Shown here piece by piece: positions 18,115-27,744 of a DNA stretch of 64,000 nucleotides. Source of the DNA: Shewanella profunda (GTDB lineage Bacteria; Pseudomonadota; Gammaproteobacteria; Enterobacterales; Shewanellaceae); the NCBI RefSeq assembly GCF_023283765.1, contig NZ_JAKILG010000008.1:56228-120227 (forward strand), given 5' to 3'. The first letter of the stretch is position 1; each line of letters opens with the position of its first letter. The position numbers were made by a program, and so were the translations under genes. The notes under the pieces are model-generated. The model made no database searches, was not told the DNA's origin, and saw nothing but the letters and a program-made list of their open reading frames with translations.

Positions 18115-18993
18115 TCAGTCAGCTGCAAAGGTGTTGCAGCGGGCAATATTGCCCGAGTTAAATCCAGCCTTAAACCATTTCACCCGCTGCGCTGAACTAC
18201 CGTGGGTAAAAGCATCTGGCTGCACGGCGCGACCCGCCATTTTTTGTAGACGATCGTCACCCACAGCACTCGCGGCGGCGATACCTTCTTCTAAATCACC
18301 CGCCTCGAGCAAATTCAGTTGTTCATTCACGTAATGGCCCCAAATACCCGCATAGCAATCCGCCTGCAACTCAAGTGCAACGCTCAATTGATTAGCCTCT
18401 ACCTTACCGCTTGCCTGCTGTGCTTGACGCACTTGAGTACTGGTACCCAGTAGGTTTTGCACATGATGCCCGACTTCATGGGCAATCACATAGGCAAAAG
18501 CAAAGTCACCTGGTGCGCCTAAGGTTTTAAGTTCATCTAGAAAACTAAGATCGATATAGATTTTGCTATCGGCTGGACAGTAAAAAGGCCCAGACTGAGC
18601 CTGCCCCATACCGCAGCCAGTGGAGGTCATATTGCGATAAAGCACTAGCTTTGGTTCTTGATATTTCCCCTTAAGCTGTTGACTCCAAACCGTTTCAGTC
18701 GTTCCCAAAATGGCTGCCACAAACTGGGCATTCTCATCTTGTGCTGCAGATGTTAGCGCCAATTGTGATTCGCTAAGGTTAGCTTGAGTACTAGGGTCAA
18801 ATGACAACCCACCACTAAAATACTGGAAGGCCAAATAAATCCCCCCGATGAGTAACACTACTCGACCAATTTTGGTTTTCAGTAAAAAGGGCAATAATCG
18901 CAGCAGCAAAGCGCTCGGCACACTCGCAGATGCCATTTGCTGGCCGCGTCGATCCTCGATATTGGAGCTTTTTTCGGTATTACGCCAACGCAT
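18115..18993 (-). CDS. ypfJ: Putative neutral zinc metallopeptidase (YpfJ family)
   Basis: 292 residues. It starts MRWRNTEKSSNIEDRRGQ as in E. coli YpfJ, with one membrane helix (about 40-62). The zinc-binding HEVGHH motif is at about residues 167-172, with downstream ELQADCYAGIWGHY holding the third ligand Glu. GCGMGQAQSGPFYCPAD precedes the catalytic site. It probably acts on the periplasmic face as a membrane-anchored protease; substrates are unknown. AAGGA lies 5 nt before the ATG. Confidence 0.92.
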   Translation of the reverse strand: MRWRNTEKSSNIEDRRGQQMASASVPSALLLRLLPFLLKTKIGRVVLLIGGIYLAFQYFSGGLSFDPSTQANLSESQLALTSAAQDENAQFVAAILGTTETVWSQQLKGKYQEPKLVLYRNMTSTGCGMGQAQSGPFYCPADSKIYIDLSFLDELKTLGAPGDFAFAYVIAHEVGHHVQNLLGTSTQVRQAQQASGKVEANQLSVALELQADCYAGIWGHYVNEQLNLLEAGDLEEGIAAASAVGDDRLQKMAGRAVQPDAFTHGSSAQRVKWFKAGFNSGNIARCNTFAAD

Positions 18994-19290
18994 AGCATTC
19001 CTTCACTCATACTGTTTATGGGTCTAACTAAAACGATTGTGGTCGTGGCAAGGCTTTAGTATCAGAAGCCGCACAAACCAAGACTTAAAAGCTAACCCAA
19101 CTTACTCTTTTCATCGAAAAACACCATCATAATACCAATGAGAAATGCAGTATTAGGACGTGTTGACAGAAATTGCGCTAGGGCCAACACTGAACGGTGG
19201 ATTTTTATACTCAATAAATGGCAATACTAGAGTGGGTTACATCAGTTTTACATCATCACTCCAATGGCACCATTTCAGCGAAGATAAGGA

Positions 19291-20787
19291 ATGACCTTGA
19301 ATACTCTACTCCTTGGTAAAGGTGAACAACAGGTTCACTTAAATCTTAAGTATGCTAATCGTCACGGGCTCATTGCTGGCGCCACTGGTACGGGAAAGAC
19401 AGTGTCATTGATGAGCATCGCCGAAGGCTTTTCGCGTCAAGGAGTGCCAGTATTTATCACGGATGTTAAAGGTGATATTTCTGGCCTTGCCATAGCAGGA
19501 ACGTCTAACGAAAAATTGTTACAAAGGGCGGCTCAAATTGGTATTGAGGATTACCAAATTGAAGCCAACCCCGTCGTATTTTGGGATTTAGCGGGTGAAC
19601 AAGGGCATCCACTACGCACCACTGTAAGCGAAATGGGACCGACCTTACTCAGCCGGATTTTAGAACTGAATGACACCCAAAGCGGCATTTTGGATATCGT
19701 CTTCCAACTGGCGGATGATCAAGGATTACTGCTGCTCGATTTAGATGATCTGCGTGCCATGCTGGCACTGGTTGCTGATGAGCGCAAAGAAATCTCGGTT
19801 AAATATGGCCTGATCAGTGCCCAATCCCTAGCGGCGATTCAACGTTCAGTATTGGGGTTGGAACGTGATGGCGGCAAAAACTTTTTCGGCGAACCCGCAC
19901 TGCAACTCGAAGATCTCATGCGTACCAATTTACAGGGCCGCGGCATCATCAATTTGTTAGCTGCCAATAAACTCATTTTAACGCCCCGTTTATATTCAAG
20001 TTTTCTATTATGGCTACTCTCGGAGTTATTTGAAAACCTACCAGAAGTTGGCGATCTCGATAAACCTAAACTGGTATTTTTTATTGATGAAGCACATTTG
20101 CTCTTCGAGGGCTGCCCTCCAAGTCTATTAAAGCGTATCGAGCAGATCATGCGCCTTATTCGTTCAAAGGGAGTAGGCGTTTATTTCTGCTCACAATTCC
20201 CTGATGATGTTCCCAATGAAATCCTTGGTCAATTAGGCAACCGTATTCAACATGCGCTGCGGGCATATACACCAAGGGATCAAAAAGCAGTCAAAACCGC
20301 CGCTGAAACTTTTGTCCCTAACCCTAAACTCGTCGTCACTGAGGTCATATCCCAACTCGCCGTCGGTGAAGCCTTAGTTTCAATGCTGGCCGATAAGGGC
20401 GTGCCCACTATGGTAGAGCGCGCCTTAATTGCACCGCCCCGTTGTCGCATGGGGCCAGCAACGACTGAAGAACTAAAACAAATCCGCGCGCAGAGTCCAA
20501 TTGGCGGTAAATACGATACCTTAATCAACCGTGAATCAGCCTACGAATTGCTCCACCAAAGACGAACAGCAAGCATAACCTCCAATACCGCGTCGACAAG
20601 TGAAACCACACCCAATCATCAGGCCGACGAGCAAGGTTGGTTGAGCGAGCTTATTTTTGGCAATAAACGCCGACAAGGTTTGGCACAGACCCTTTCTAAG
20701 CAGGCGGCGCGTACCGTTGGCAACCAATTGGGGAAACAAATTTTGCGAGGAATACTCGGTGGGATATTAGGAAAATCCAACCGTTAA
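19291..20787 (+). CDS. yjgR: YjgR-like P-loop ATPase (DUF853, HerA-related)
   Basis: 498 residues. Walker A is GATGTGKT (about 29-36) and Walker B is LVFFIDEAHLLF (about 255-266). The N-terminal LNLKYANRHGLIAG and VFITDVKGDISGLA are characteristic of DUF853 proteins, relatives of HerA/FtsK hexameric translocases. The biological role is not established. The AAGGA ribosome site directly abuts the ATG; the TTG two codons later (19297) would have a normal 6-nt spacing and may be the real start. The Gly-rich C-terminus (LGKQILRGILGGILGKSN) is typical. Confidence 0.88.
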   Translation: MTLNTLLLGKGEQQVHLNLKYANRHGLIAGATGTGKTVSLMSIAEGFSRQGVPVFITDVKGDISGLAIAGTSNEKLLQRAAQIGIEDYQIEANPVVFWDLAGEQGHPLRTTVSEMGPTLLSRILELNDTQSGILDIVFQLADDQGLLLLDLDDLRAMLALVADERKEISVKYGLISAQSLAAIQRSVLGLERDGGKNFFGEPALQLEDLMRTNLQGRGIINLLAANKLILTPRLYSSFLLWLLSELFENLPEVGDLDKPKLVFFIDEAHLLFEGCPPSLLKRIEQIMRLIRSKGVGVYFCSQFPDDVPNEILGQLGNRIQHALRAYTPRDQKAVKTAAETFVPNPKLVVTEVISQLAVGEALVSMLADKGVPTMVERALIAPPRCRMGPATTEELKQIRAQSPIGGKYDTLINRESAYELLHQRRTASITSNTASTSETTPNHQADEQGWLSELIFGNKRRQGLAQTLSKQAARTVGNQLGKQILRGILGGILGKSNR

Positions 20788-21101
20788 TTTGGTTCCATGA
20801 GAATACAGTGCCACCGTTCGCATATTTTATAGACAAATTAACACTACCATTAGCGCTAATTATTCTAAGTATAGGGTGGATCCAGCTGTGGATTTCGGTG
20901 ATAAGATTATTTTGCGAGTACAGCTCAAAGAGGCAAACAAATTCAACTAAATTATCAATGATTTTAAATGATTGTGATTTAAAAATGTTGTAATTCGAGA
21001 TTTAACGTTTCGCTTTAATCAGGACATCATGGAATAGGTTCAATGTGTATGGCTTACATGATTAGCCTGATGAACAACCACAAAAGTACATGGAGTTAGA
21101 T

Positions 21102-21224
21102 ATGAGTAAAGAGCAAAAAAATCGCAAAGAGTCCAAGAAGCAGCCGTTAATGTCTGCAAAAGAAAAAAGAGCAGCAAAACACGCTAAAAATGCTTCTAAA
21201 GGCTTCTTAGATAACACTAAATAG
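21102..21224 (+). CDS. Small basic protein, 40 residues, unknown function
   Basis: An ATG with GGAG upstream opens a 41-codon frame starting MSKEQKNRKESKKQPLMSAK and ending FLDNTK. It has 13 Lys, no hydrophobic segment and no Cys. The composition suggests an RNA- or ribosome-associated peptide, but I do not recognise the family. A 16-bp palindrome (21229-21244) and a terminator follow immediately, supporting a real short transcript. 20788-21101 shows no other supported gene. Confidence 0.7.
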   Translation: MSKEQKNRKESKKQPLMSAKEKRAAKHAKNASKGFLDNTK

Positions 21225-21261
21225 TGTTACACCTTTTAAGGTGTGTCTTAAATATCTACAT

Positions 21262-21288
21262 AAGGGTTAACTTAGGTTAGCCCTTTTT
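21262..21288 (+). terminator. Rho-independent terminator after the 40-residue gene
   Basis: An AAGGG(T)TAAC / GGTTA(G)CCCTT stem followed by a T-run. 21289-21730 upstream of the TRAP operon holds no gene; only a small ACCCT-AGCC-AGGGT repeat (21465-21478) was noted there. Confidence 0.7.
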
Positions 21289-21730
21289 ATTAGTATTATT
21301 CTTCGCATTTTTTGAGTGCAACAAAAATACATTAACACTTTGTTTTTAAATAAATAAACACCAAAAAATACTCTTTTTTGTAAAAGTCACCTAGACTAAA
21401 GCAAAATCTACATTGCCTTGACTCTTTGCTAAGGTGTAACACAGTTCCTCCTATGGGCGTAGCAACCCTAGCCAGGGTATGCATTGAACTCATTTAATTT
21501 CATCATTCATAATTTAACGCAATTAATCATAACCACTTAATTTCAACAATTTGCTATCCGAATTAGAATGTTAGAAGTATACAAAAGCAAAAGGTTACAA
21601 GGCATAAACTGCTTAAAACGCCTGTATTTTGAGCAGATTTGGGTATATAAGTAATAGTACTAAAATAAATAACCATAACGTCGATTTTGATAAATCTAGA
21701 TAACACAATAAAAAATAAGGATATTTCCAC

Positions 21731-22687
21731 ATGAAAATCAACAAACGTTTTATCGCCGTCGGTGCGGCACTCACACTCTCTCTCAGCGCTGTCACTATGG
21801 CCGCAGCCCCTGCATTTATCAACATACTCACGGGTGGAACCAGTGGTGTTTACTATCCGATTGGTGTCGCTTTATCACAACTTTACGGCGCCGGAATCGA
21901 TGGGTCTAAAACCTCGGTTCAAGCAACTAAAGCCTCGGTAGAGAACCTTAATCTACTGCAAGCGGGTCGCGGTGAATTAGCATTCGCACTAGGTGACTCG
22001 GTATCAGCGGCCTACCAAGGTGATGTTGATGCGGGCTTTAACAAGCCGTTAGATAAAATTAGAGTGATTGCTGCCGCTTACCCTAATTACATCCAGATCG
22101 TTGCCAATAAAGAATCGGGTATTAAAACCTTAGCCGATTTAAAGGGTAAACGTATCTCCGTTGGAGCTCCTAAATCAGGCACAGAACTCAATGCCAGATC
22201 CATTTTTAAGGCGGCGGGGTTAAGTTACAAAGATATGGGTAAAGTCGAGTTTTTACCCTATGCAGAATCCGTTGAACTGATCAAAAACCGTCAATTAGAT
22301 GCGACGCTACAATCCTCCGGGTTAGGTATGGCGGCAATCCGCGATCTTGCTGCCACTATGCCCATCAACTTTGTCGAAATTCCTGAGGATGTGGTACTCA
22401 AAATTAATAATCCCGCCTATCAACATGGTGTCATTCCAGCCTCAACCTATGAAGGTCAAACTACGGATGTTTCTACCGTCGCTATCGAGAATTTACTGGT
22501 GACTCATAATGGTGTGTCGGATGATTTAGCCTATCAAATGACCAAAATCATGTTTACTAATCTTGAGCGCCTCGGCATAGCACACTCAGCAGCCAAAACT
22601 ATCAGCCTAGAAAACGCGACGAAAAACCTACCTATTCCGCTACATCCTGGTGCTGAACGTTATTACAAAGAAGTGGGCGCACTTTAA
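21731..22687 (+). CDS. TRAP transporter substrate-binding protein, TAXI family
   Basis: 318 residues: a signal peptide (about 1-25, cleavage near MAAA) and a periplasmic binding domain. FINILTGGTSGVYYPIGVAL at the mature N-terminus is the TAXI-family signature, with GDSVSAAYQGD and KGKRISVGAPKSGTELNA further on. TAXI proteins capture organic acids such as glutamate or 2-oxoglutarate for TRAP importers; the substrate here is unknown. AAGGA lies 9 nt before the ATG. It is the first gene of a three-gene operon with the fused permease and a DUF1850 protein. Confidence 0.93.
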   Translation: MKINKRFIAVGAALTLSLSAVTMAAAPAFINILTGGTSGVYYPIGVALSQLYGAGIDGSKTSVQATKASVENLNLLQAGRGELAFALGDSVSAAYQGDVDAGFNKPLDKIRVIAAAYPNYIQIVANKESGIKTLADLKGKRISVGAPKSGTELNARSIFKAAGLSYKDMGKVEFLPYAESVELIKNRQLDATLQSSGLGMAAIRDLAATMPINFVEIPEDVVLKINNPAYQHGVIPASTYEGQTTDVSTVAIENLLVTHNGVSDDLAYQMTKIMFTNLERLGIAHSAAKTISLENATKNLPIPLHPGAERYYKEVGAL

Positions 22688-22727
22688 GCTTTTTATCTTG
22701 AATTGTGCGACCTATTTAAAAATACAC

Positions 22728-22760
22728 ACTTGAGATATTAACTAAATCAATATCTCAAGT
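22728..22760 (+). other. Intercistronic stem-loop between TAXI and TRAP permease genes
   Basis: A perfect 12-bp inverted repeat ACTTGAGATATT / AATATCTCAAGT with a 9-nt loop and no following U-run. It probably protects the upstream binding-protein message or limits readthrough, giving more binding protein than permease, a common arrangement in importer operons. The structure is seen; the role is inferred. Confidence 0.6.
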
Positions 22761-22800
22761 GGTGTACTACCCTCTGTAGTCTAATGCTGTGAGGCATAAT

Positions 22801-24834
22801 ATGAGCGATCCACAACAAGGTCTGGGCGCCAACACTGGCGACTGGCCCAAGGCACTGTTTTATACAGCCCTCATTTTCTCCATTTTTCAGATTATTACCG
22901 CCGCATTCCACCCTGTATCGACGCAAGTGCTGCGCGCAACCCATGTGGGCTTTTTGTTGCTGGTGGTTTTTTTAAGTTATCCCGCCGTTGGTCAATCCCG
23001 TCCATGGCAACCCTTAGCTTGGTTACTCGGCATAGCAGGAATGGCAACCGCCGCCTATCAATGGTTTTTTGAAGCAGATTTGATCCAACGCTCTGGCGAA
23101 TTGACTGATGCGGATATGGTGATAGGGATTATTCTGATTGTATTAGTATTTGAAGCCGCTAGACGGGTAATGGGCTGGGCACTCCCTATTATTTGTTGCC
23201 TCTTTTTGGCCTACGGTTTATTTGGTCAATATCTTCCGGGTGAATTAATGCACCGAGGCTATGGGGTTGACCAGATAATCAATCAGTTATCCTTTGGAAC
23301 TGAAGGATTATATGGCACGCCAACCTACGTGTCAGCGACCTATATTTTTCTATTTATTCTGTTTGGTGCCTTCTTAGAGCAGGCGGGGATGATCCGGCTA
23401 TTTACCGATTTTGCCATGGGATTATTCGGCCACAAACTGGGTGGCCCGGCAAAAGTAGCGGTGGTGTCATCAGCCATGATGGGCACCATTACTGGCTCAG
23501 GCGTTGCTAACGTGGTGACTACAGGACAATTTACCATTCCCCTGATGAAACGCTTCGGTTATCGTCCCGCATTTGCAGGGGGGGTTGAAGCGACCTCGAG
23601 TATGGGTAGTCAAATTATGCCACCAATTATGGGCGCGGTGGCCTTTATTATGGCCGAAACAATTAACGTCCCCTTTATTGAAATTGCTAAAGCGGCACTG
23701 GTTCCTGCATTACTGTATTTCTGCTCCGTATTCTGGATGGTGCACTTAGAAGCCAAACGCACCAATCTTTCGGGCCTACCTAAAGATCAGTGCCCCGATC
23801 CTTGGGCGGCAATAAAAGCACGTTGGTATCTACTTATCCCATTGTTTATTTTGATTTACTTGCTATTTTCAGGCAGAACGCCTCTATTTTCCGGCATGGT
23901 CGGTTTAGCGCTCACCTCGATAGTGATTTTAGGCTCTGCAATCGTTTTAAGGTTGCCCTCAACGCCAATGCGTTTTGCATTTTGGATAGCCTTAGGAGTG
24001 CTCTGCGCAGGTTTCTTCCAACTCGGTATTGCCGTTGTATTTGCGGTTATCGCCCTATTAGTTGTTGTATGTTGGTTTATTAAAGGCGGTAAAGATACGC
24101 TCATTATCTGCCTGCATGCATTGGTTGAGGGTGCGCGTCATGCGGTGCCTGTAGGTATAGCCTGTGCCCTAGTGGGCGTGATTATCGGTATAGTGTCACT
24201 CACTGGGATAGCTTCCACTTTTGCGAGCTATATCTTGGCGGTGGGACAAGACAATCTCTTCCTATCGCTAGTGTTAACTATGCTCACCTGCCTAATACTT
24301 GGCATGGGGATCCCCACAATCCCCAACTACATTATTACCAGTTCAATTGCCGCGCCTGCGTTACTCGATTTAGGCGTGCCGCTGGTAGTGTCCCATATGT
24401 TTGTGTTCTATTTCGGCATTATGGCAGATCTAACGCCACCGGTAGCTTTAGCTTGCTTTGCCGCTGCACCAATTGCCAAGGAATCAGGACTTAAGATCAG
24501 CCTATGGGCAATTCGTATCGCGATTGCAGGCTTTGTGATCCCTTTTATGGCGGTATACGATCCCGCCTTAATGTTACAAAGCGATAGCTGGTTAGCCACA
24601 GGATTTGTGGTGCTTAAAGCAACGGTGGCGATTGGAATTTGGGGCGTCATATTTACAGGCTTCCTATTGCAAAAACTCTATTGGTGGGAACGTGTTATCG
24701 GCTTCCTTGCTGGTGCAAGCTTAATTCTTGCCACCCCATTGAGTGATGAAATTGGCTTTGGCCTCGCACTGTTGTTTATCCTACAACACAGCTGGCGCGC
24801 TCGAAAACTGAAACGGCTTGCGGAGCAAGGATAA
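22801..24834 (+). CDS. TRAP transporter permease, fused 4TM-12TM (DctQM type)
   Basis: 677 residues from ATG 22801, which has GAGG six nt upstream; the GTG at 22789 lies ahead of that site. About 16-18 membrane segments: the small DctQ-like part (about 20-180) is fused to the large DctM-like part (about 185-670). Family motifs include GPAKVAVVSSAMMGTITGSG (about 219-238), SSMGSQIMPPIMGA and LGMGIPTIPNYIITSS. It imports an organic acid with sodium or protons using the TAXI protein upstream. Confidence 0.93.
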   Translation: MSDPQQGLGANTGDWPKALFYTALIFSIFQIITAAFHPVSTQVLRATHVGFLLLVVFLSYPAVGQSRPWQPLAWLLGIAGMATAAYQWFFEADLIQRSGELTDADMVIGIILIVLVFEAARRVMGWALPIICCLFLAYGLFGQYLPGELMHRGYGVDQIINQLSFGTEGLYGTPTYVSATYIFLFILFGAFLEQAGMIRLFTDFAMGLFGHKLGGPAKVAVVSSAMMGTITGSGVANVVTTGQFTIPLMKRFGYRPAFAGGVEATSSMGSQIMPPIMGAVAFIMAETINVPFIEIAKAALVPALLYFCSVFWMVHLEAKRTNLSGLPKDQCPDPWAAIKARWYLLIPLFILIYLLFSGRTPLFSGMVGLALTSIVILGSAIVLRLPSTPMRFAFWIALGVLCAGFFQLGIAVVFAVIALLVVVCWFIKGGKDTLIICLHALVEGARHAVPVGIACALVGVIIGIVSLTGIASTFASYILAVGQDNLFLSLVLTMLTCLILGMGIPTIPNYIITSSIAAPALLDLGVPLVVSHMFVFYFGIMADLTPPVALACFAAAPIAKESGLKISLWAIRIAIAGFVIPFMAVYDPALMLQSDSWLATGFVVLKATVAIGIWGVIFTGFLLQKLYWWERVIGFLAGASLILATPLSDEIGFGLALLFILQHSWRARKLKRLAEQG

Positions 24835-24879
24835 GCCCGTGGGATCACCAAAAACTAAGGATACTAAGAGGAGAAATAG

Positions 24880-25284
24880 ATGCTAGGCCTATGCTTGGGC
24901 CTAGCAGGCACACTGTGGGCACAAGTGCCCACAGACCATTTCACCTTGGCATGGAACCACAGCATAGAAAAAATCCGTTGGGAGGAAGATTATCGCGTCA
25001 CCCCTAAGGGATTAGTCTTAGTAGAAGCCAGAGTAAAAGGTACAGGTGCAGGGATGGAAATTCCCGATGATGCTTATCTTGTGGATGGCAGTTGGCATTA
25101 TCATCCAACATTACCCATTTTGCCGACATTAAGATTAGGGAGAACCCCCGAAGCAGGCGACTACGACATTTGTTTAGCAGGAAAAACAAAAGAGAGCCAA
25201 TGCCAAGCCATGAGCCACTGGATTGGCGCACCGACTAAGGAACAAGCGGCTGTTGAGCTATGGAGTTGTGGATCTTTGCCCTAG
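24880..25284 (+). CDS. DUF1850 protein of a TAXI-TRAP operon
   Basis: 134 residues with an N-terminal hydrophobic signal (MLGLCLGLAGTLWA) and the DUF1850 core FTLAWNHSIEKIRWEEDYRV (about 22-41). LVEARVKGTGAGMEIPDDA follows. DUF1850 proteins occur almost only beside TAXI-TRAP transporters, and their job is unknown; an accessory role in substrate capture is inferred. The GAGGAG ribosome site is strong, and it lies 45 bp after the permease. Two cysteines near the C-terminus could form a disulfide. Confidence 0.82.
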   Translation: MLGLCLGLAGTLWAQVPTDHFTLAWNHSIEKIRWEEDYRVTPKGLVLVEARVKGTGAGMEIPDDAYLVDGSWHYHPTLPILPTLRLGRTPEAGDYDICLAGKTKESQCQAMSHWIGAPTKEQAAVELWSCGSLP

Positions 25285-25295
25285 ACATCAAGATA

Positions 25296-25323
25296 AAATA
25301 CCCATCAATACAGACAGGTATTT
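25296..25323. terminator. Weak bidirectional terminator between DUF1850 and GntR genes
   Basis: A 7-bp AAATACC / GGTATTT repeat around a 14-nt loop lies between convergent genes; T-rich sequence (TTTTTC) follows on the plus strand after a gap. Confidence 0.4.
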
Positions 25324-25369
25324 CATCATTTTTCTCATCTAGAGTGGTTTTAATGGCGGTTAGATAAAG

Positions 25370-26089
25370 CTAGGCTTGCTTATCTTTATATTTACGCTCA
25401 ATTTCTCGAAGGCGTATATTAAAATCCTCTAGATGAGCCAGCATTTCAGCCTCTGCTTTGTCTTCATTTTTAGCTACAACCGCCTCAACAATCACACTGT
25501 GTAACCCTAAAGGGTGGATCTCATCTGTCGGTGGCTCATATTTCATGGTCTGATTACGTAATAAAATCAGTAAAGATTTAACAATTGCCTCTAAAAAGCG
25601 ATTACCCGACATTTCGGCTAATAAATAATGCACCTGTGAACGTAATATGACGGTATCAGGGTAAGCACTGGTATCATTTTCATGGCGGTCGGCTTCTTGC
25701 AAGATTTTAGCTTGCTCTGGTGTACAATTTTTAGCCGCCATCCTCGCCACTTGTGGCTCGATCAGCATACGCGCTTGGCATAACTCGGGTAATGAGAGTT
25801 TTCCCATCATAAACAAATCATGGCAGGCATCACTTAAACGCTCAAAGGTTAAGTGCTTAACGAACGCCCCGCCCGTAGCGCCTTGGCGAATTTCAACTAA
25901 TCCACCTGCCTCCAAGCTCTTAATTGCTTCTCTAATCACAGTGCGACTAACTTGGAATAGCTCTATCAATTCACGCTCGGAAGGCAGTTTATCACCCGCT
26001 CTATATTCACCACCTAAAATAGCATTTTTTAGTTGTCGCCCAACTTCACTCGATGCTTTTATCTGCTTAATTGGTTTGAAGATATGCAC
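25370..26089 (-). CDS. GntR-family transcriptional regulator, FadR/FCD subgroup
   Basis: 239 residues. The N-terminal winged helix-turn-helix contains GDKLPSERELIELFQVSRTV (about 37-56) and IKSLEAGGLVEIRQG. The C-terminal FCD domain (about 95-230) carries the metal/ligand residues typical of regulators of organic-acid use. The probable start is GTG (26089). It sits between the TRAP operon (convergent) and the porin gene (divergent), so it likely controls the whole 21.7-30.6 kb module. Candidate operators with a tGT-N3-ACa pattern lie upstream of the porin and flavoprotein genes. Confidence 0.92.
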   Translation of the reverse strand: MHIFKPIKQIKASSEVGRQLKNAILGGEYRAGDKLPSERELIELFQVSRTVIREAIKSLEAGGLVEIRQGATGGAFVKHLTFERLSDACHDLFMMGKLSLPELCQARMLIEPQVARMAAKNCTPEQAKILQEADRHENDTSAYPDTVILRSQVHYLLAEMSGNRFLEAIVKSLLILLRNQTMKYEPPTDEIHPLGLHSVIVEAVVAKNEDKAEAEMLAHLEDFNIRLREIERKYKDKQA

Positions 26090-26275
26090 TTGATTATCCC
26101 GAATATGCTTAGTGTTGCCATCCTAGCATAAAATCGTATTAACGCAGAAAAAGTACTCTCGCTTTCCCTATATTAGTGATTAAAAAACATTCATTTTTAT
26201 TGATCTAAGTAACATCTGTGCGAATTTCGTAACTCGTTTCTCATATTCATTCTTACTTCGTTGTAGCTAATGGTT

Positions 26276-26290
26276 ATACATCATACATTT
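26276..26290. promoter_or_regulatory. Candidate GntR/FCD operator upstream of the porin gene
   Basis: ATACATCATACATTT here matches ATATGTCATACATTT upstream of the flavoprotein gene at 13 of 15 positions, including ten identical bases in a row. The right half ACAT is the expected FCD half-site; the left half is degenerate here. Regulator assignment is inference. Confidence 0.35.
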
Positions 26291-26370
26291 CACATAAAGA
26301 TATTAAAAATAATCTTTTACCTAGCCCAGATAATTCTGATCGAGGCTAACTTAATAATAAGGAAATGATG

Positions 26371-27606
26371 ATGAACAAATCTTATTTATCTTTGCTGGTA
26401 CTATCAGCATTAGCCGTTCCTGCTATCGCTGATATCAGCATTGACCAGATGTTTAGCCAAGGTACGTTAAAAGGGGAATTGCGCTTATTCGATTTTACCC
26501 GTGACTTTGATAATTCGACTAATACCAAACACGATACGTCATTTGGTGGCCTGTTTTATTACAATACTGCCAAAGTAAACGGTATTAGTTTTGGGACTAG
26601 CTTCGCATCCGCAAATCCCATTTGGACTAATGATTCTGATGATGTCTACGGCCTAGTTACACGCGATGCCGCTGGCAACCATGACAGCGTAAACCGTTTA
26701 CAGGAGTATTTTGTCCAAGGTGAATGGTGGAATACAAAACTTAAACTAGGAGCCCAAGAACTGCGCACTCCTATGATGAATCCCCATGATATTCGCGCCA
26801 TTCCACGCACTTTCCGTGGTTTTTCAGCAGAAAACAAGAGTGTTGATAATCTAACTTTATCAGCACTTTATATTACAGATTCCATGGGTTGGTCTGACAA
26901 TAGTTTTGTATCCGTAAAAGACGCGGTACAAAGCGAGTTAGCAAGGGCTGGTGTTATCGCCGATGTAGCAGATAATCCAGTGTATGCCCTAGGAGCCAAG
27001 TATCAACTTCCCTTTGAAACCATTAAAACTGAAGTCGATCTCTGGCACTACCGCATGGAAGATGTTTTCAATCAAACCTATGCCAAAGTGAAGTTGTCCA
27101 CTCAATTAGGTGCAACCAACGTTTATTTAACACCCTCCTATTTAACACAAGAAGCAACAGGAGATAAAACCGGTGGTTCACTTGATACTTATCAATATGG
27201 CTTCCATTTAGGGGCAAAATTTGCGGGAACGGATATCACCTACATTTATGCTAAAACCGGAGATGACACAGTACTCACCCCTTGGGGTGATGAGAAAGTA
27301 GTCATTCAGCAAGTAAACCAATCAGCAAGAGCCGATGAAGAAGTTAATGCCTTAAAAGTCGCCTATGACTTTGAAAAAGTTGGCATGACAGGATTAGAAG
27401 CCTACGCATTTTATGGTCAATATGATGTGCCAACGGGTACAGAAAAAGACTTTAACGAGACTAACTTTTCAATAACCTATAAGTTTTCTGGTGCATTATC
27501 AGGCCTGGGTCTTAGGGCGCGTTATGCCATGATCGATGTCGATCAAGGCGAGGACTATGATGATCTGCGTTTATATATCACTTATAAATTTGTTTTAGGT
27601 AAATAG
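26371..27606 (+). CDS. OprD-like outer-membrane porin
   Basis: 411 residues from the third of three consecutive ATGs (26371), which has AAGGA at 7-nt spacing; 26365 and 26368 are also in frame. A signal peptide (MNKSYLSLLVLSALAVPAIA) is followed by an OprD-type start, GTLKGELRLFDFTRDF. LGAQELRTPMMNPHDIRAIPRTFRG (within about 120-145) is the typical substrate-path loop. The C-terminus ends LRLYITYKFVLGK with alternating strand pattern. OprD channels admit specific small carboxylates. The AT-richness and position suggest it feeds the periplasmic reductase and TRAP importer encoded on either side. Confidence 0.9.
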   Translation: MNKSYLSLLVLSALAVPAIADISIDQMFSQGTLKGELRLFDFTRDFDNSTNTKHDTSFGGLFYYNTAKVNGISFGTSFASANPIWTNDSDDVYGLVTRDAAGNHDSVNRLQEYFVQGEWWNTKLKLGAQELRTPMMNPHDIRAIPRTFRGFSAENKSVDNLTLSALYITDSMGWSDNSFVSVKDAVQSELARAGVIADVADNPVYALGAKYQLPFETIKTEVDLWHYRMEDVFNQTYAKVKLSTQLGATNVYLTPSYLTQEATGDKTGGSLDTYQYGFHLGAKFAGTDITYIYAKTGDDTVLTPWGDEKVVIQQVNQSARADEEVNALKVAYDFEKVGMTGLEAYAFYGQYDVPTGTEKDFNETNFSITYKFSGALSGLGLRARYAMIDVDQGEDYDDLRLYITYKFVLGK

Positions 27607-27640
27607 TCACAAGTTCAACTCCCCTGCACCAAACTTAATG

Positions 27641-27676
27641 CGGGTGTATCAGCCTTGTTAGATACACCCGATTTTT
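27641..27676 (+). terminator. Rho-independent terminator after the porin gene
   Basis: A perfect 10-bp stem CGGGTGTATC / GATACACCCG with a 10-nt loop and an ATTTTT tail. Confidence 0.8.
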
Positions 27677-27744
27677 ACACCGCAAAATGCCCACCTCTAA
27701 TGATAAGTTGCGGTGAATACTTTGACTTAAGGATTGAGATAAAA

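Noticed and set aside
20808..20993. Plus-strand 61-codon frame with one hydrophobic stretch after yjgR
   Set aside because: GTG start without a ribosome site, no recognisable family, AT-rich spacer; not enough to call a gene.
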